DNA of 64,000 nucleotides from Streptomyces sp. F63 (GCF_018070345.1 NZ_JAGPXX010000002.1:248001-312000), one strand, 5' to 3'; shown: positions 9,410 to 20,519, counted from the first letter of the stretch. The notes: generated by a model not told the origin, from the letters alone. Translations and numbers: made by a program.

Positions 9410-10150
9410 GTGTCCGAGAAGCAGCCGACGGCGCCGGGGGCAGCCGGCGAGGAGACCCCCGCCGGGCAGCGGCGCGACGGGGCCCGGCCCCCGGAGCGGC
9501 CCGGCACGGAGCGCCCGCCGGCCGCGGCCAGGCGACCGCGGCGCCGGCAGGCCCGCGGGGAGCGCCGCATCGAGCAGCTCCTGGAGGCGGCCGCCCGGGT
9601 CTTCTGCGACCACGGCTACAGCGGGGCCAGCACCAACGCCATCGCCCGCGAGGCGGGCGTCTCCCCGGGCACCCTCTACCAGTTCTTCCCGAACAAGGAG
9701 GCCATCGCCGTCGAGCTGGGCGGCCGCCTGCTGCACCGGATGCGCGAGGCCCACGGCCAGGTCTTCACCACGGAGAACGCCATGCTGCCGCTGCCCGAGG
9801 CCCTGGACCGGATCATCGACCCGCTGATCGGCTTCATCCGCCGCAACCCCGCCTCCCTCGCACTGATGCACGCCCCCGGACTGCCCCAGGACATCGCCGA
9901 CGAGCACGAGGCCCTCGACGGCGCCTTCCGGGCCCGCACCGCCGAGCTGATCGCCCTGCGCGCCCCCGGCCTGCCCGCCGGACAGTGCGAACGCGCCGCC
10001 ACCCTGGCCTTCACCTTCTTCACCGCGGGGATGGAGCTGGCCATGAGCCACGAGGGCGTGGAGCGCGAGGCCTACTTCGCCGAGCTGAAGGCCGCGCTGC
10101 ACCGCTATCTCGCCCCGGTCGTCGGCGCGGGGGCGCCCGCCTCCCCCTGA
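9410..10150 (+). CDS. TetR/AcrR-family transcriptional regulator
   Basis: 246-residue regulator. A charged Arg/Pro-rich leader of about 45 residues precedes the HTH (RRIEQLLEAAARVFCDHGYSGAS then TNAIAREAGVSPGTLYQFF and PNKEAIA). A ligand-binding domain of about 160 residues follows. GTG at 9410 is preferred because GGGGAAG precedes it; an upstream TTG at 9365 would lie inside a palindrome. It is divergent from the MMPL transporter and separated from it only by palindromic operators, so it probably represses the transporter and itself and is released by a substrate of the pump. Confidence 0.88.
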   Translation: MSEKQPTAPGAAGEETPAGQRRDGARPPERPGTERPPAAARRPRRRQARGERRIEQLLEAAARVFCDHGYSGASTNAIAREAGVSPGTLYQFFPNKEAIAVELGGRLLHRMREAHGQVFTTENAMLPLPEALDRIIDPLIGFIRRNPASLALMHAPGLPQDIADEHEALDGAFRARTAELIALRAPGLPAGQCERAATLAFTFFTAGMELAMSHEGVEREAYFAELKAALHRYLAPVVGAGAPASP

Positions 10151-10215
10151 GTGCCGACCTCCCCCTGAGAGCCCGCCGCCCCCTGAGCTCCGCCTCCCGT
10201 CGGCCACAGGAAACA

Positions 10216-10234
10216 GTTACCCCCTAGGGGTATA
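10216..10234. promoter_or_regulatory. CsoR-type copper operator upstream of copZ
   Basis: TACCCCCTAGGGGTAT around the perfect CCCCTAGGGG (10221-10230), followed by TAGGGTAT, has the G/C-tract form of operators bound by the Cu(I) repressor CsoR. It lies about 100 bp before copZ. No csoR gene is present in the window, so the regulator would act in trans. Confidence 0.7.
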
Positions 10235-10332
10235 GGGTATGATGCCGGTGGAGCCCCCGGCGGGCATGGAAAGCGATCAACGATCACCCCTGCCGGCCTC
10301 CACCCCGCAGACGCCTACCCGAGGAGAAGACC

Positions 10333-10548
10333 ATGAGCGCCACCGCCACGTACCGGGTGACCGGAATGACCTGCGGTCACTGCGAGGGAGCGGTGACCGA
10401 GGAACTGTCCGCGCTCGACGGCGTCAGCTCCGTCAAGGCCGTCGCCGCCACCGGCCTGGTCACCGTCACCTCCGAGGCCCCGCTGGACCACGAGGCCGTC
10501 CGCGCCGCCGTCGACGAGGCCGGTTACGAACTGGCCGGCCAGGCCTGA
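10333..10548 (+). CDS. copZ: Copper chaperone, heavy-metal-associated domain (CopZ)
   Basis: 71-residue single HMA domain with the metal-binding motif MTCGHCEGAV; the two Cys bind Cu(I). The fold pattern (beta-alpha-beta with GVSSVKAV and AGYELAG) is complete. It delivers Cu(I) to the CopA pump encoded 87 bp downstream and may also hand copper to the regulator. GAGGAGA lies five bases before the ATG. The CsoR-like palindrome upstream predicts copper induction of the pair. Confidence 0.95.
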   Translation: MSATATYRVTGMTCGHCEGAVTEELSALDGVSSVKAVAATGLVTVTSEAPLDHEAVRAAVDEAGYELAGQA

Positions 10549-10635
10549 CGGGCCCGGCCGCCCTTCCCTCGCCGGGCCGTGCCCCTCCGCCACCGCGGTC
10601 CCCGCACGGCCCGGCCCTCCCTCCCGGAGACCTTC

Positions 10636-12996
10636 ATGACCAGCACGGCTCACCAGACCCCGCCGGAAGCCCCCGAGGAGCCCCGGCAGCGGGTCGAACT
10701 CTCCATCGGCGGTATGACCTGCGCCTCCTGCGCGGCCCGGGTCGAGAAGAAGCTCAACCGCATGGACGGCGTCTCCGCCACGGTGAACTACGCCACCGAG
10801 AAGGCGCGGATCGAGTTCGCCGACGGCATCGTCGTCGGCGACCTCATCGCCACCGTCGAGAAGACCGGCTACACCGCCGAGCGCAAGCCGGAGCCGCCCC
10901 CCGCGCCGGAGCCCTCGCTGCCCGCGGCCGCGAGCGGGCCCGCCGCGTCCCCCGGCGGCCCGCCCGCCCCGGCCGGCGGCGCGGCGGACCGGCACCGCGC
11001 CGAGCTCGAAACCCTGCACGAGCGCCTGCTCGTCTCCCTCGTCCTGTCGGTTCCCGTGGTGCTGATGGCGATGGTGCCCGCCCTCCAGTTCGACAACTGG
11101 CAGTGGCTGTCGCTCACCCTCGCCGCTCCCGTCATCGTGTGGGGCGCGCTCCCCTTCCACCGCGCCGCCTGGACGAACCTGCGGCACGGCGCCGCCACCA
11201 TGGACACCCTGGTGTCCATCGGCACCCTGGCCGCCTTCGGCTGGTCGCTGTGGGCGCTGTTCCTGGGCGACGCCGGGATGCACGGGATGCGGCACGAGTT
11301 CAGCCTCGCCGTCTCCCGCTCGGACGCCTCCTCCGCCATCTATCTCGAAGTGGCCGCCGGGGTGACGACCTTCATCCTGCTCGGCCGCTATCTGGAGGCG
11401 CGTTCCAAGCGCAGCGCGGGTGCGGCCCTGCGGGCCCTGCTGGAGCTCGGCGCCAAGGAAGTGGCCGTGCTCCACCCGGACGGGCGGGAGGAGCTGATGG
11501 CGGCCGACCGGCTCACGGTCGGCACCCGCTTCGTGGTCCGCCCGGGCGAGAAGATCGCCACCGACGGTCTCGTGGTGGAGGGCAGTTCCGCCGTGGACGC
11601 CTCCATGCTCACCGGCGAGTCGGTTCCGGTGGACGTGACGGCCGGCGACACCGTGACCGGGGCGACGGTCAACGCGGGCGGCCGGCTGGTCGTGGAGGCG
11701 ACCCGGGTCGGCGCCGACACCCAGTTGTCCCGGATGGCGGCACTGGTCGAGGAGGCGCAGAGCGGCAAGGCCGAGGTGCAGCGGCTCGCCGACCGGATCT
11801 CCGCCGTCTTCGTACCGGTCGTCATCCTGATCGCGCTCGGCACCCTGGCCGCCTGGCTCCTCGCGGGCGGCGGCGCCACCGCCGCCTTCACGGCCGCCGT
11901 CGCCGTACTGATCATCGCCTGCCCGTGCGCGCTGGGCCTGGCCACCCCGACGGCCCTGCTGGTCGGTACGGGGCGCGGCGCCCAGCTCGGCATCCTGATC
12001 AAGGGACCGGAGGTGCTGGAGTCCACCCGGCGGGTGGACACCGTGGTCCTCGACAAGACCGGCACCGTCACCACCGGGCGGATGACGCTGCACGAGGCCG
12101 TCCCGGCCGACGGCGTGACCGAGGAGGAACTGCTGCGCCTGGCCGGCGCGGTGGAGAACGCCTCGGAGCACCCGATCGCGCGGGCCGTGGCCGCCGGAGC
12201 CGTCGAGCGGGCCGGCACCCTGCCCGCCGTGACGGACTTCGAGAACGTTCCCGGCCTCGGTGTCCGCGGACGGGTCGGCGGCCGCGCCGTGCTCGTCGGC
12301 CGGGAGCCGCTGCCGGGCCGCGGCGGGGACGGGGACGGCGCGCTCCCGGCGTCCCTCGCCGCGGCGAGGGACGCCGCCGGGGCCGCGGGGCGCACGGCCG
12401 TCACGGTCACCGTGGACGGCCGGCCGGCCGGGGTGCTGACGGTCGCGGACACCGTCAAGGACAGCAGCGCCGGGGCCGTCGCGGAGCTGCGCGCCCTGGG
12501 GCTCACTCCCGTCCTGCTGACCGGCGACCACCCGGCGGTGGCCGAGGCCGTGGCCCGCGCCGTCGGCATCGACGAGGTGATCGCCGGGGTGCTGCCGCAG
12601 GACAAGGTGGCGGTCGTGCGGCGGCTCCGGGAAGAGGGCCGGACGGTCGCCATGGTCGGTGACGGGGTCAATGACGCGGCGGCACTGGCGACCGCGGATC
12701 TGGGGCTGGCGATGGGCACGGGCACCGACGCGGCCATCGAGGCCGCCGATCTGACTCTGGTCCGCGGGGATCCGCGGGTGGCGGCGGACGCGATCCGGCT
12801 CTCGCGCCGGACCCTGCGCACCATCAAGGGCAATCTCTTCTGGGCCTTCGGCTACAACGTGGCGGCGCTGCCGCTCGCCGCGGCCGGACTCCTCAGCCCG
12901 ATGATCGCCGGGGCCGCGATGGCCTTCTCGTCCGTTTTCGTCGTCACCAACAGCCTGAGATTGCGTTCCTTCACAGCATCACCAGAAGCTGCATGA
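10636..12996 (+). CDS. copA: Cu(I)-exporting P1B-type ATPase (CopA)
   Basis: 786-residue P-type ATPase. One N-terminal metal-binding domain (GGMTCASC, Cys 29 and 32) is joined by a Pro/Ala-rich linker to eight predicted membrane helices. The transport motif CPC is at about 429-431, the class signature of Cu+/Ag+ pumps. TGES (about 326) is the actuator loop, DKTGT (Asp about 473) is phosphorylated, SEHPIA is the P1B nucleotide-domain motif and [10 protein letters not shown] (about 675) closes the P domain. It exports cytoplasmic Cu(I). The ATG at 10636 is chosen because GGAG precedes it; in-frame upstream codons have no such site. Confidence 0.95.
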   Translation: MTSTAHQTPPEAPEEPRQRVELSIGGMTCASCAARVEKKLNRMDGVSATVNYATEKARIEFADGIVVGDLIATVEKTGYTAERKPEPPPAPEPSLPAAASGPAASPGGPPAPAGGAADRHRAELETLHERLLVSLVLSVPVVLMAMVPALQFDNWQWLSLTLAAPVIVWGALPFHRAAWTNLRHGAATMDTLVSIGTLAAFGWSLWALFLGDAGMHGMRHEFSLAVSRSDASSAIYLEVAAGVTTFILLGRYLEARSKRSAGAALRALLELGAKEVAVLHPDGREELMAADRLTVGTRFVVRPGEKIATDGLVVEGSSAVDASMLTGESVPVDVTAGDTVTGATVNAGGRLVVEATRVGADTQLSRMAALVEEAQSGKAEVQRLADRISAVFVPVVILIALGTLAAWLLAGGGATAAFTAAVAVLIIACPCALGLATPTALLVGTGRGAQLGILIKGPEVLESTRRVDTVVLDKTGTVTTGRMTLHEAVPADGVTEEELLRLAGAVENASEHPIARAVAAGAVERAGTLPAVTDFENVPGLGVRGRVGGRAVLVGREPLPGRGGDGDGALPASLAAARDAAGAAGRTAVTVTVDGRPAGVLTVADTVKDSSAGAVAELRALGLTPVLLTGDHPAVAEAVARAVGIDEVIAGVLPQDKVAVVRRLREEGRTVAMVGDGVNDAAALATADLGLAMGTGTDAAIEAADLTLVRGDPRVAADAIRLSRRTLRTIKGNLFWAFGYNVAALPLAAAGLLSPMIAGAAMAFSSVFVVTNSLRLRSFTASPEAA

Positions 12997-13525
12997 GACT
13001 CTCACCCCGGCGTCCGGATCTCCTTATCGGAGCCCTTGCCCTCATTGGCCCCTTATGGCATGAGACCCAGATCACATTCTTCGGGGGTAACCATTGAGGC
13101 GGGTCGTGAGTCTAACCGTGCGATGCAACACCTCCGGCGGGGTGCGGCATCCGCCTGGCGGACCCGTCTTGGGGGACGGATCCCGTCGTGCGTGGCCGGG
13201 GCGCGTGCCCGGGGAGCTTTGAGCGGCCCTCCCGTACGTGCTCGTCCCGGCAGGCACCAACCGGCCCCGGCCGGACAACCGAAGACAACCAGAGACCATC
13301 GAACAGAGCAGCACGAGCCGAAGCTTCCGGCCGCGGGATCCCGCGGCGGGCAGACCCCCGGCCGGATCCCGTGGGGGGAATCCGATCCGGGATTGGAGAG
13401 CGCTTCGCCGGCCGACCCGTGGGGGGATCGGCCGCGGGGCGCTCTCCACCTTTTCCGGGGCCGGTCAGCACTCCGGAGCACACCGCCGGCCGCCGGGCCC
13501 TCCCCGCGGCCCCCGCGCGCACGAC
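12997..13525. other. Non-coding stretch after copA
   Basis: No convincing gene is seen. The open frames here run in several overlapping registers and have Arg/Pro/Gly-rich products without family features. One notable element is a 10-bp inverted repeat (TGGAGAGCGC at 13394-13403 and GCGCTCTCCA at 13439-13448) with a 35-nt loop. Confidence 0.6.
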
Positions 13526-13526
13526 C

Positions 13527-13560
13527 GGGGGCCGCCCCGCGACGGCTGCGGGCGGCCCCC
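13527..13560 (-). terminator. Hairpin terminator of gltA
   Basis: Perfect 11-bp stem (GGGGGCCGCCC and GGGCGGCCCCC) with a 12-nt loop, 66 nt past the citrate synthase stop. There is no U-tract, as is usual in Streptomyces. It may also stop read-through from copA. Confidence 0.75.
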
Positions 13561-13625
13561 GGTCCGGAACCCCCGGGACGCCCCGGGTCCGGTCGAACGG
13601 TCAAGCGGTAAAGCGGTAACCGCGG

Positions 13626-14915
<1,290 letters not shown>

Positions 14916-15094
14916 GTCATCCCTCACCGACGTTGTGCCTCTTCTTCGAGGTGCCCTGACTGCCTCTACCTTCCCCCATATGGCCAGAAGCCGTGCACTC
15001 GGGGTCGGCCGTCAGGCCTATTGGTGGCACGGCGTGCCGCGTGCGGGCCCATCCTGCTCCTCCCGGCACGACCGCGAAAGGCGGTGTCCAGGAT

Positions 15095-17305
15095 TCAGAT
15101 CGCGCCACTGAGCCGGTGGTCCAGAGCCGTGCAGCGCCGGCCGGCCGAGACGGTGCGGACCGCCTGGCCCAGGGCCCGCCGGGAACCGACCAGTACCACC
15201 AGTTTCTTGGCCCGGGTGACCGCCGTATAGAGCAGATTGCGCTGGAGCATCATCCAGGCGCTGGTGGTCACCGGGATCACCACGGCCGGGTACTCGCTGC
15301 CCTGCGAGCGGTGGATCGTCACGGCGTAGGCGTGCGCCAGCTCGTCGAGCTCGTCGAAGTCGTAGGGGATGTCCTCGTCCTCGTCGGTGCGGACGGTGAG
15401 CCGCTGGTCGTCCTGGCTGAGTGAGGTGACCACGCCGACCGTGCCGTTGAAGACGCCGTTCTCCCCCTTCTCGTAGTTGTTGCGGATCTGGGTGACCTTG
15501 TCGCCGACCCGGAAGATCCGGCCGCCGAAGCGCCGCTCCGGCAGATCGGGCCGGGCCGGGGTGACGGCCTGCTGGAGCAGGCCGTTGAGCGTGCCCGCCC
15601 CCGCCGGGCCCCGGTGCATGGGGGTGAGCACCTGGACGTCCCGGCGCGGGTCCAGCCCGAACTTCGCGGGGATGCGCCGCGCCACCACATCGACGGTGAG
15701 GCGGCCGGCCTCCTCCGCATCCTCCTCGGGGAAGAGGAAGAAGTCGGGCAGGCCCTGCGTGACCGGCGGAACGCCGGAGTTGATGCGGTGCGCGTTGGTC
15801 ACCACCCCCGACTGCTGCGCCTGGCGGAAGATCCGGGTGAGCCGTACCGCGGGCACCGGGCTGCCGGGGGCGAGCAGATCCCGCAGCACCTCCCCCGCCC
15901 CCACCGAGGGCAGCTGGTCCACATCGCCCACCATCAGCAGGTGGGCGCCCGGCGGGACCGCCTTGACCAGTTTGTTGGCCAACAGCAGATCCAGCATCGA
16001 GGCCTCGTCGACGACGACCAGATCGGCGTCCAGCGGCCGGTCCCGGTCGTAGGCGGCGTCCCCGCCCGGCTTCAGTTCCAGCAGCCGGTGCACCGTGGAG
16101 GCCTCGGCGCCCGTCAGCTCCGACAGCCGCTTCGCCGCCCGGCCGGTCGGCGCCGCCAGCACCACCTTCGCCCGCTTCGCCCGGGCCAGCTCCACCACGG
16201 AGCGCACGGTGAAGGACTTGCCGCAGCCGGGCCCGCCGGTCAGCACCGCGACCTTCTCCGTCAGCGCCAGCCGCACCGCCTGCTCCTGCTCGGGGGCGAG
16301 CTCCGCCCCCGTCCGCTCCCCCAGCCAGGCCAGCGCCTTCCGCCAGTCGACGCCGCGGAAGGCCGGCATCCGGTCCTCCCCGGTGCGCAGCAGCCGCAGC
16401 ACCTGGCCGGCCAGGGAGATCTCGGCCCGGTGGAACGGCACCAGATAGACCGCCGACACCGGCTGCCCGTCCTCCGGCCCCGGCACGGTCTGCCGGACGA
16501 CGCCCTCCGCCTCGCCCGCCAGCTCCCCCAGGCAGTCGATGACCAGCCCGGTGTCCACCTGGAGCAGTTTCACCGCGTCCGAGATGAGCTGTTCCTCGGG
16601 GAGGTAGCAGTGGCCCTGGTCGGAGGACTGCGACAGGGCGTACTGGAGCCCGGCCTTGACGCGGTCCGGGCTGTCGTGCGGTATCCCGACCGCCTGGGCG
16701 ATGCGGTCGGCGGTGAGGAAGCCGATGCCCCAGACATCGGCCGCGAGCCGGTAGGGCTGGTTGCGCACCACGGAGATCGAGGCGTCGCCGTACTTCTTGT
16801 AGATCCGTACGGCGATGGAGGTGGAGACCCCGACGCCCTGGAGGAAGACCATCACCTCCTTGATCGCCTTCTGCTCCTCCCAGGCGGCGCCGATCAGCTT
16901 GGTGCGCTTGGGGCCCAGCCCCGGCACCTCGATCAGGCGCCCCGGCTCCTTCTCGATGACGTCGAGGGTGTCGATCCCGAAGTGGTCGACGATCCGCTCG
17001 GCGATCCGCGGCCCGATCCCCTTGATCAGCCCGGAGCCCAGATAGCGGCGGATGCCCTGAACGGTGGCGGGGAGCACGGTGGTGTAGTTCTCGACGGTGA
17101 ACTGCTTGCCGTACTGCGGGTGGGAGCCCCAGCGGCCCTCCATGCGCAGTGACTCGCCGGGCTGCGCGCCGAGCAGCGAACCGACGACCGTCAGCAGATC
17201 GCCGGCGCCGCGCCCGGTGTCGACCCGGGCGACCGTGTAGCCGTTCTCCTCGTTCGCGTAGGTGATCCGCTCCAGGACCCCCTCGACCACCGACAGCTGT
17301 GCCAT
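15095..17305 (-). CDS. recD2: RecD2-type ATP-dependent DNA helicase
   Basis: 736-residue SF1B 5'-3' helicase of the RecD2 class, which acts without RecBC in DNA repair. The N-terminal extension (OB-like, then helix-hairpin-helix repeats IKGIGPRIAERI and VPGLGPKRTKLI at about 90-140) separates it from RecD. Walker A GGPGCGKS is at about 357-364, Walker B VVDEAS at about 431-435, and the C-terminal motif TIHRSQGSEY belongs to the UvrD_C_2 domain. ATG at 17305 gives the family N-terminus (AQLSVVEGVLERITYANEENG). It lies 180 bp upstream of gltA on the same strand and probably has its own promoter. Confidence 0.92.
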   Translation of the reverse strand: MAQLSVVEGVLERITYANEENGYTVARVDTGRGAGDLLTVVGSLLGAQPGESLRMEGRWGSHPQYGKQFTVENYTTVLPATVQGIRRYLGSGLIKGIGPRIAERIVDHFGIDTLDVIEKEPGRLIEVPGLGPKRTKLIGAAWEEQKAIKEVMVFLQGVGVSTSIAVRIYKKYGDASISVVRNQPYRLAADVWGIGFLTADRIAQAVGIPHDSPDRVKAGLQYALSQSSDQGHCYLPEEQLISDAVKLLQVDTGLVIDCLGELAGEAEGVVRQTVPGPEDGQPVSAVYLVPFHRAEISLAGQVLRLLRTGEDRMPAFRGVDWRKALAWLGERTGAELAPEQEQAVRLALTEKVAVLTGGPGCGKSFTVRSVVELARAKRAKVVLAAPTGRAAKRLSELTGAEASTVHRLLELKPGGDAAYDRDRPLDADLVVVDEASMLDLLLANKLVKAVPPGAHLLMVGDVDQLPSVGAGEVLRDLLAPGSPVPAVRLTRIFRQAQQSGVVTNAHRINSGVPPVTQGLPDFFLFPEEDAEEAGRLTVDVVARRIPAKFGLDPRRDVQVLTPMHRGPAGAGTLNGLLQQAVTPARPDLPERRFGGRIFRVGDKVTQIRNNYEKGENGVFNGTVGVVTSLSQDDQRLTVRTDEDEDIPYDFDELDELAHAYAVTIHRSQGSEYPAVVIPVTTSAWMMLQRNLLYTAVTRAKKLVVLVGSRRALGQAVRTVSAGRRCTALDHRLSGAI

Positions 17306-17528
17306 GCCGTGACGGTACCGCCGACCTCCGACACGGCGGACGGCCTGTGGACAACCGGGACCACTCCGCCGGACGCGTCCGGACGGCGCGGAACGGGCCC
17401 GTTCCCGGCGACTTGCCCCCAACGGCCCCCGGAATCGGTCAAGCTGACCGTACCGACGAACCGACGGACCGGCAGAACGCAGCCGTCCCACCCGCCCGGG
17501 CGGCCTCCGGCAGAGGGGGAGACAACGC

Positions 17529-18491
17529 ATGCATGGCTACGACCTGCTGGTCGTGGGCTCGGCCAACGCCGATCTCGTGATCGGAGTCGACCGGCGCCCG
17601 GCGGCGGGGGAGACGGTGCTCGGCTCCGACCTGGCCGTCCACCCCGGTGGCAAGGGCGCCAACCAGGCCGTCGCCGCCGCGCGCCTCGGAGCGCGCACCG
17701 CCCTGCTGGCCCGGGTCGGCGGCGACGCGTACGGGCGGTTGCTGCTCGATGCGCAGCGGGCGGCGGGCGTCGACACGGTGGGGGTCCTCGTCGGCGGGGA
17801 ACCGACGGGGGTCGCGGTCATCACGGTGGACGGAGCGGGCGACAACAGCATCATTGTCTCCCCGGGCGCCAACGCCCGTCTGGGTCCGGGGGACATCCGG
17901 GCGGCCGGCAGCCTGCTGGCCTCGGCCCGGGTCGTCTCGGCGCAACTGGAGATCCCCATGGCGGCCGTGGCGGAGGCGGTGCGCTCGCGCGCCCCGGGCG
18001 CCCGGCTGGTGCTCAACGCCTCACCTCCCGCGCAGATGCCGCCGCAGGTCCTCGCCGCCTGCGATCCCCTCGTCGTCAATGAGCACGAGGCGCTGGCCCT
18101 GCTCTCCGGCCACCCGTCCGCCGAGGCGGACGAGCCGGCCGTCTGGGCCTCCGCGCTGCTCTCCCGCGGGCCGCGTTCGGTGGTGGTCACCCTGGGCCCG
18201 GCCGGCGCGCTGGCCGCCGACCGGCACGGCGTGGTGACGGTGCCCGCGCCGCGGGTGCCGGTGGTGGACACCACCGGGGCGGGCGACGCGTTCACGGGGG
18301 CCCTGGCCTGGCGGCTCGGTAGGGGCGACGGGCTGGAGACGGCCGTGCGGTACGCGGTCCGGGTCGGCTCCGCCGCCTGCACCCGCGCCGGGGCGCAGAG
18401 TTCCTTCCCGCGGGCCGCGGATCTGGCCGTACTGCCCGAGGCGCCGCGGGGTGCCGCACCCCCGGACGCCCCGCCGCCGTACGAGGGGTGA
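17529..18491 (+). CDS. rbsK: Ribokinase (PfkB family)
   Basis: 320-residue sugar kinase that makes ribose-5-phosphate from D-ribose. HPGGKGANQAVAAARLG and TTGAGDAFTGALA (catalytic Asp, anion hole) are the two PfkB signatures, and NANLV-like GSANADLV at the N-terminus is typical of ribokinases. GAGGGGGAG precedes the ATG. No ribose transporter or rbsD is adjacent, so it stands as a single gene closed by a strong hairpin. Another pentose or nucleoside sugar substrate cannot be excluded. A Pro/Ala-rich tail ends the protein. Confidence 0.87.
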   Translation: MHGYDLLVVGSANADLVIGVDRRPAAGETVLGSDLAVHPGGKGANQAVAAARLGARTALLARVGGDAYGRLLLDAQRAAGVDTVGVLVGGEPTGVAVITVDGAGDNSIIVSPGANARLGPGDIRAAGSLLASARVVSAQLEIPMAAVAEAVRSRAPGARLVLNASPPAQMPPQVLAACDPLVVNEHEALALLSGHPSAEADEPAVWASALLSRGPRSVVVTLGPAGALAADRHGVVTVPAPRVPVVDTTGAGDAFTGALAWRLGRGDGLETAVRYAVRVGSAACTRAGAQSSFPRAADLAVLPEAPRGAAPPDAPPPYEG

Positions 18492-18530
18492 CGGGCGAGA
18501 GGTGACGGGCGAGAGGTGACGGCCCGGGCC
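18489..18530. repeat. 14-bp tandem repeat after rbsK
   Basis: Two full copies and part of a third of GTGACGGGCGAGAG begin at the rbsK stop codon. It is non-coding. Confidence 0.75.
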
Positions 18531-18551
18531 GGAAAGGCCGGTGAACCATAT

Positions 18552-18585
18552 CGAGGGTGCCCGGTCGACGGACCGGGCACCCTCG
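18552..18585 (+). terminator. Strong hairpin terminator of rbsK
   Basis: Perfect 15-bp stem (CGAGGGTGCCCGGTC and its complement) with a four-base GACG loop, 60 bp past the rbsK stop, followed by a C-rich run. It is among the best stem-loops in the window. Confidence 0.88.
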
Positions 18586-18787
18586 GATCCCCCCCACGAC
18601 GGTCCCCCCTGCAAATCCCCCCAGATCTCCCCCCGGGAAGCCCGACACCGAGTACGACAGCCCGGGCCCGGAAAGGGTTGCACAGCTTTTCATAGCTATT
18701 CCCCCCTTCTTCCGGCGCCGGTCCCCGCGCCCGCTGTGAGCTGCCCGTATGCCCGTGGTCGCGGCCGGACGTACCGTGGAGGACATG

Positions 18788-18934
18788 ATGTTTCTCCGGA
18801 AGATCACCGATCCCGTGGCCCGGGCCGTCTCCAAGAAGACCGGCATTCCCGCCTCCCGGGTCACCCGCGCCCTCAACACCGGGATCCCCGTAGCGGCGGC
18901 GGCACTCGCCCGGCGGCGGGGCAGGCGGCGCTAG
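18788..18934 (+). CDS. Small basic protein of unknown function (48 aa)
   Basis: Predicted product of 48 residues, beginning MFLRKITDPVARAVSKK and ending in ALARRRGRRR. GGAGG (18778-18782) is five bases before the second of two adjacent ATG codons, which fixes the start at 18788. A slightly AT-richer stretch (about 18675-18705) upstream could hold its promoter. The middle is an amphipathic/hydrophobic segment (TGIPVAAAALA) and the end is a cationic cluster, so association with membrane or nucleic acid is possible. No family is recognised. It is probably real given its ribosome-binding site and Streptomyces-like codon use. Confidence 0.6.
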   Translation: MFLRKITDPVARAVSKKTGIPASRVTRALNTGIPVAAAALARRRGRRR

Positions 18935-18980
18935 CGCTGTGACCGGGACGGCGAGCCGGTGAACCTTCCCGGTCACGGCA

Positions 18981-19505
18981 CTAGCGACTCCGGCTCCCGG
19001 TACCGGCGTCCGCGGCCGGCCCCGGTCTCCCGGGTGCGGCCGGGTGCCGGGAAAGGGTCCGGACGGAGGCCGGGACGGTCACGGGCCGGGGGCCGCCCGC
19101 CAGTTCGAGCAACGCCCAGACGCACTTGCCGACGCCCTCGCGGGGCCGAATGCCCCAGTCGTACGACAGCGCCGCCACCAGGGCCAGTCCCCGGCCGCCC
19201 TCCGCGTCCGCCCCCGCCTGCGCGGGAACGGGCAGCCGGTCGCTCGCGTCCGAGACCTCCAGCCGCAGCAGTCGTCCGGTCAGCTCGAAGCGCGCCTCGA
19301 TCTCCCGTCCGTGCGGCACGCGCGCGTGCCGCACGGCGTTGGTCATCAGTTCGGAGATCAGCAGTTCCGCGCTGTCCGCCGCGTCCCCTTTCACGCCCCA
19401 GGCCGACAACTGGGTCCGCAAGGCGGCGCGGGCCCGCCCCACACTGCGGGGGTGGCGCGGGAAACGGTTCTCTACGCCGCCGGTCCGGTCGCTTGTCTCC
19501 GTCAT
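18981..19505 (-). CDS. RsbW-like anti-sigma factor/ATP-binding protein
   Basis: 174-residue GHKL ATPase-fold protein of the type found in many copies in Streptomyces. The N box ELLISELMTNAVRHA, the G1-like EVSDASDRLP and the G2-like GGRGLALV are in order. It has no His-phosphotransfer domain, so it acts as an anti-sigma/serine-kinase-type switch and not as a sensor kinase. About 35 Pro/Arg-rich residues follow the ATPase domain. AAGGTG precedes the ATG. No cognate sigma factor or anti-anti-sigma factor gene is adjacent. Confidence 0.85.
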   Translation of the reverse strand: MTETSDRTGGVENRFPRHPRSVGRARAALRTQLSAWGVKGDAADSAELLISELMTNAVRHARVPHGREIEARFELTGRLLRLEVSDASDRLPVPAQAGADAEGGRGLALVAALSYDWGIRPREGVGKCVWALLELAGGPRPVTVPASVRTLSRHPAAPGRPGPAADAGTGSRSR

Positions 19506-19688
19506 GCAGGTGGCACCTTTCCGAATACCGTCGCTCTGCGCGATCAGTTCGCTACCTGCTGTACCCAGCGAGCGCCCGGAAGATCCCTCCGGACGGCTGT
19601 GTCGCCCCGGGCGGAGGTTGACGAGCCGTCATAAACGGCCACCCGGACCGGCCTCGGGCCCACGCCCGCACGGGGCGCCGGCCCGGCC

Positions 19689-20519
19689 CTACCCCACCAG
19701 CCGGCGATAGCGCTCCGCGGTCTCCGCCAGCACCTCCGCGCCGTCGCGCGCCCACAGCGCCGGGTTGAAGATCTCCACCTCCACGGGACCGCCGTAGCCC
19801 GCCGCGTCCACCCGTGCGCGAAATCCGCGGAGATCGACACAGCCGTCGCCGAGTTGGCCCCGGCCGAGCAGCGCGCCCTCGGGCAGGGGCGTCACCCAGT
19901 CGGCGAGCTGAAAGGCGGCGATGCGGCCCGACGCGCCCGCGCGGTCGATCAGTTCGGGCACGGTGTCGTCCCACCACAGGTGGTACGTGTCCACCACGAC
20001 GCCCATCCGGTCGGCGGGGAAGCGCTCGGCCAGGTCGAGCGCCTGGGCCAGGGTGGAGACCACGCACCGGTCCGAGGCGAACATGGGGTGCAGGGGTTCG
20101 ATGGCCGGCCGCACCCCGCGTTCGGCGGCGTAGGGCACCAGTTCGGCCAGCGCGTCGGCGATCCGTTCCCGCGCCGCGCGCAGATCACGGTTCCCCTCCG
20201 GCAGTCCGCCGCACACCAGGACGAGGGTGCCGGTGCCCAGGGCGGCGGCCTCGTCCACGGCGGCGCGGTTGTCGGCGAGCGCCGCGGCCCGTTCCGCCGG
20301 GTCGGTGGCGGTGAGGAAGCCGCCCCGGCAGAGGCTGCTGACCGTCAGGCCCGCCTCGCGCATGAGCCGCGCCGCGCGCTCCACTCCGTACGCCCGCACC
20401 GGCGCGCGCCACAGCCCCACGCTCCGTACGCCCGCCTCGGCGCACCCCGCGGCCAGTTCGGGGAGCGACCACTGGCGGATGGTCTCCTGGTTGAGGCTGA
20501 AGCGGTCCAGGCCGTTCAC
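19689..20519 (-). CDS. Sugar-phosphate isomerase/epimerase family TIM-barrel enzyme
   Basis: 276-residue xylose-isomerase-like TIM barrel. Expected metal ligands are seen as IEPLHP, VVDTYHLWWD and VEVEIFN. It starts at GTG 20519, whose GTGA overlaps the stop of the DUF993 gene, so it is translationally coupled as third gene of the leftward operon Gfo/Idh - DUF993 - isomerase. The family isomerises, epimerises or dehydrates keto-sugars. With a dehydrogenase and an aldolase-like protein as partners it probably works on an oxidised sugar or inositol derivative. The substrate is unknown. Confidence 0.85.
   Translation of the reverse strand: MNGLDRFSLNQETIRQWSLPELAAGCAEAGVRSVGLWRAPVRAYGVERAARLMREAGLTVSSLCRGGFLTATDPAERAAALADNRAAVDEAAALGTGTLVLVCGGLPEGNRDLRAARERIADALAELVPYAAERGVRPAIEPLHPMFASDRCVVSTLAQALDLAERFPADRMGVVVDTYHLWWDDTVPELIDRAGASGRIAAFQLADWVTPLPEGALLGRGQLGDGCVDLRGFRARVDAAGYGGPVEVEIFNPALWARDGAEVLAETAERYRRLVG

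Noticed and set aside
13036..13619. Several overlapping frames downstream of copA
   Set aside because: Frames in nearly all registers of the same length, low-complexity products and a terminator hairpin inside them argue for non-coding DNA.
18292..18695. Leftward frame beginning MKSCATLSGPG with a purine-rich site upstream
   Set aside because: It runs through the perfect rbsK terminator and antisense to the end of rbsK, and the product becomes Arg/Pro-rich. It is probably chance, although the start region looks like a translation signal.
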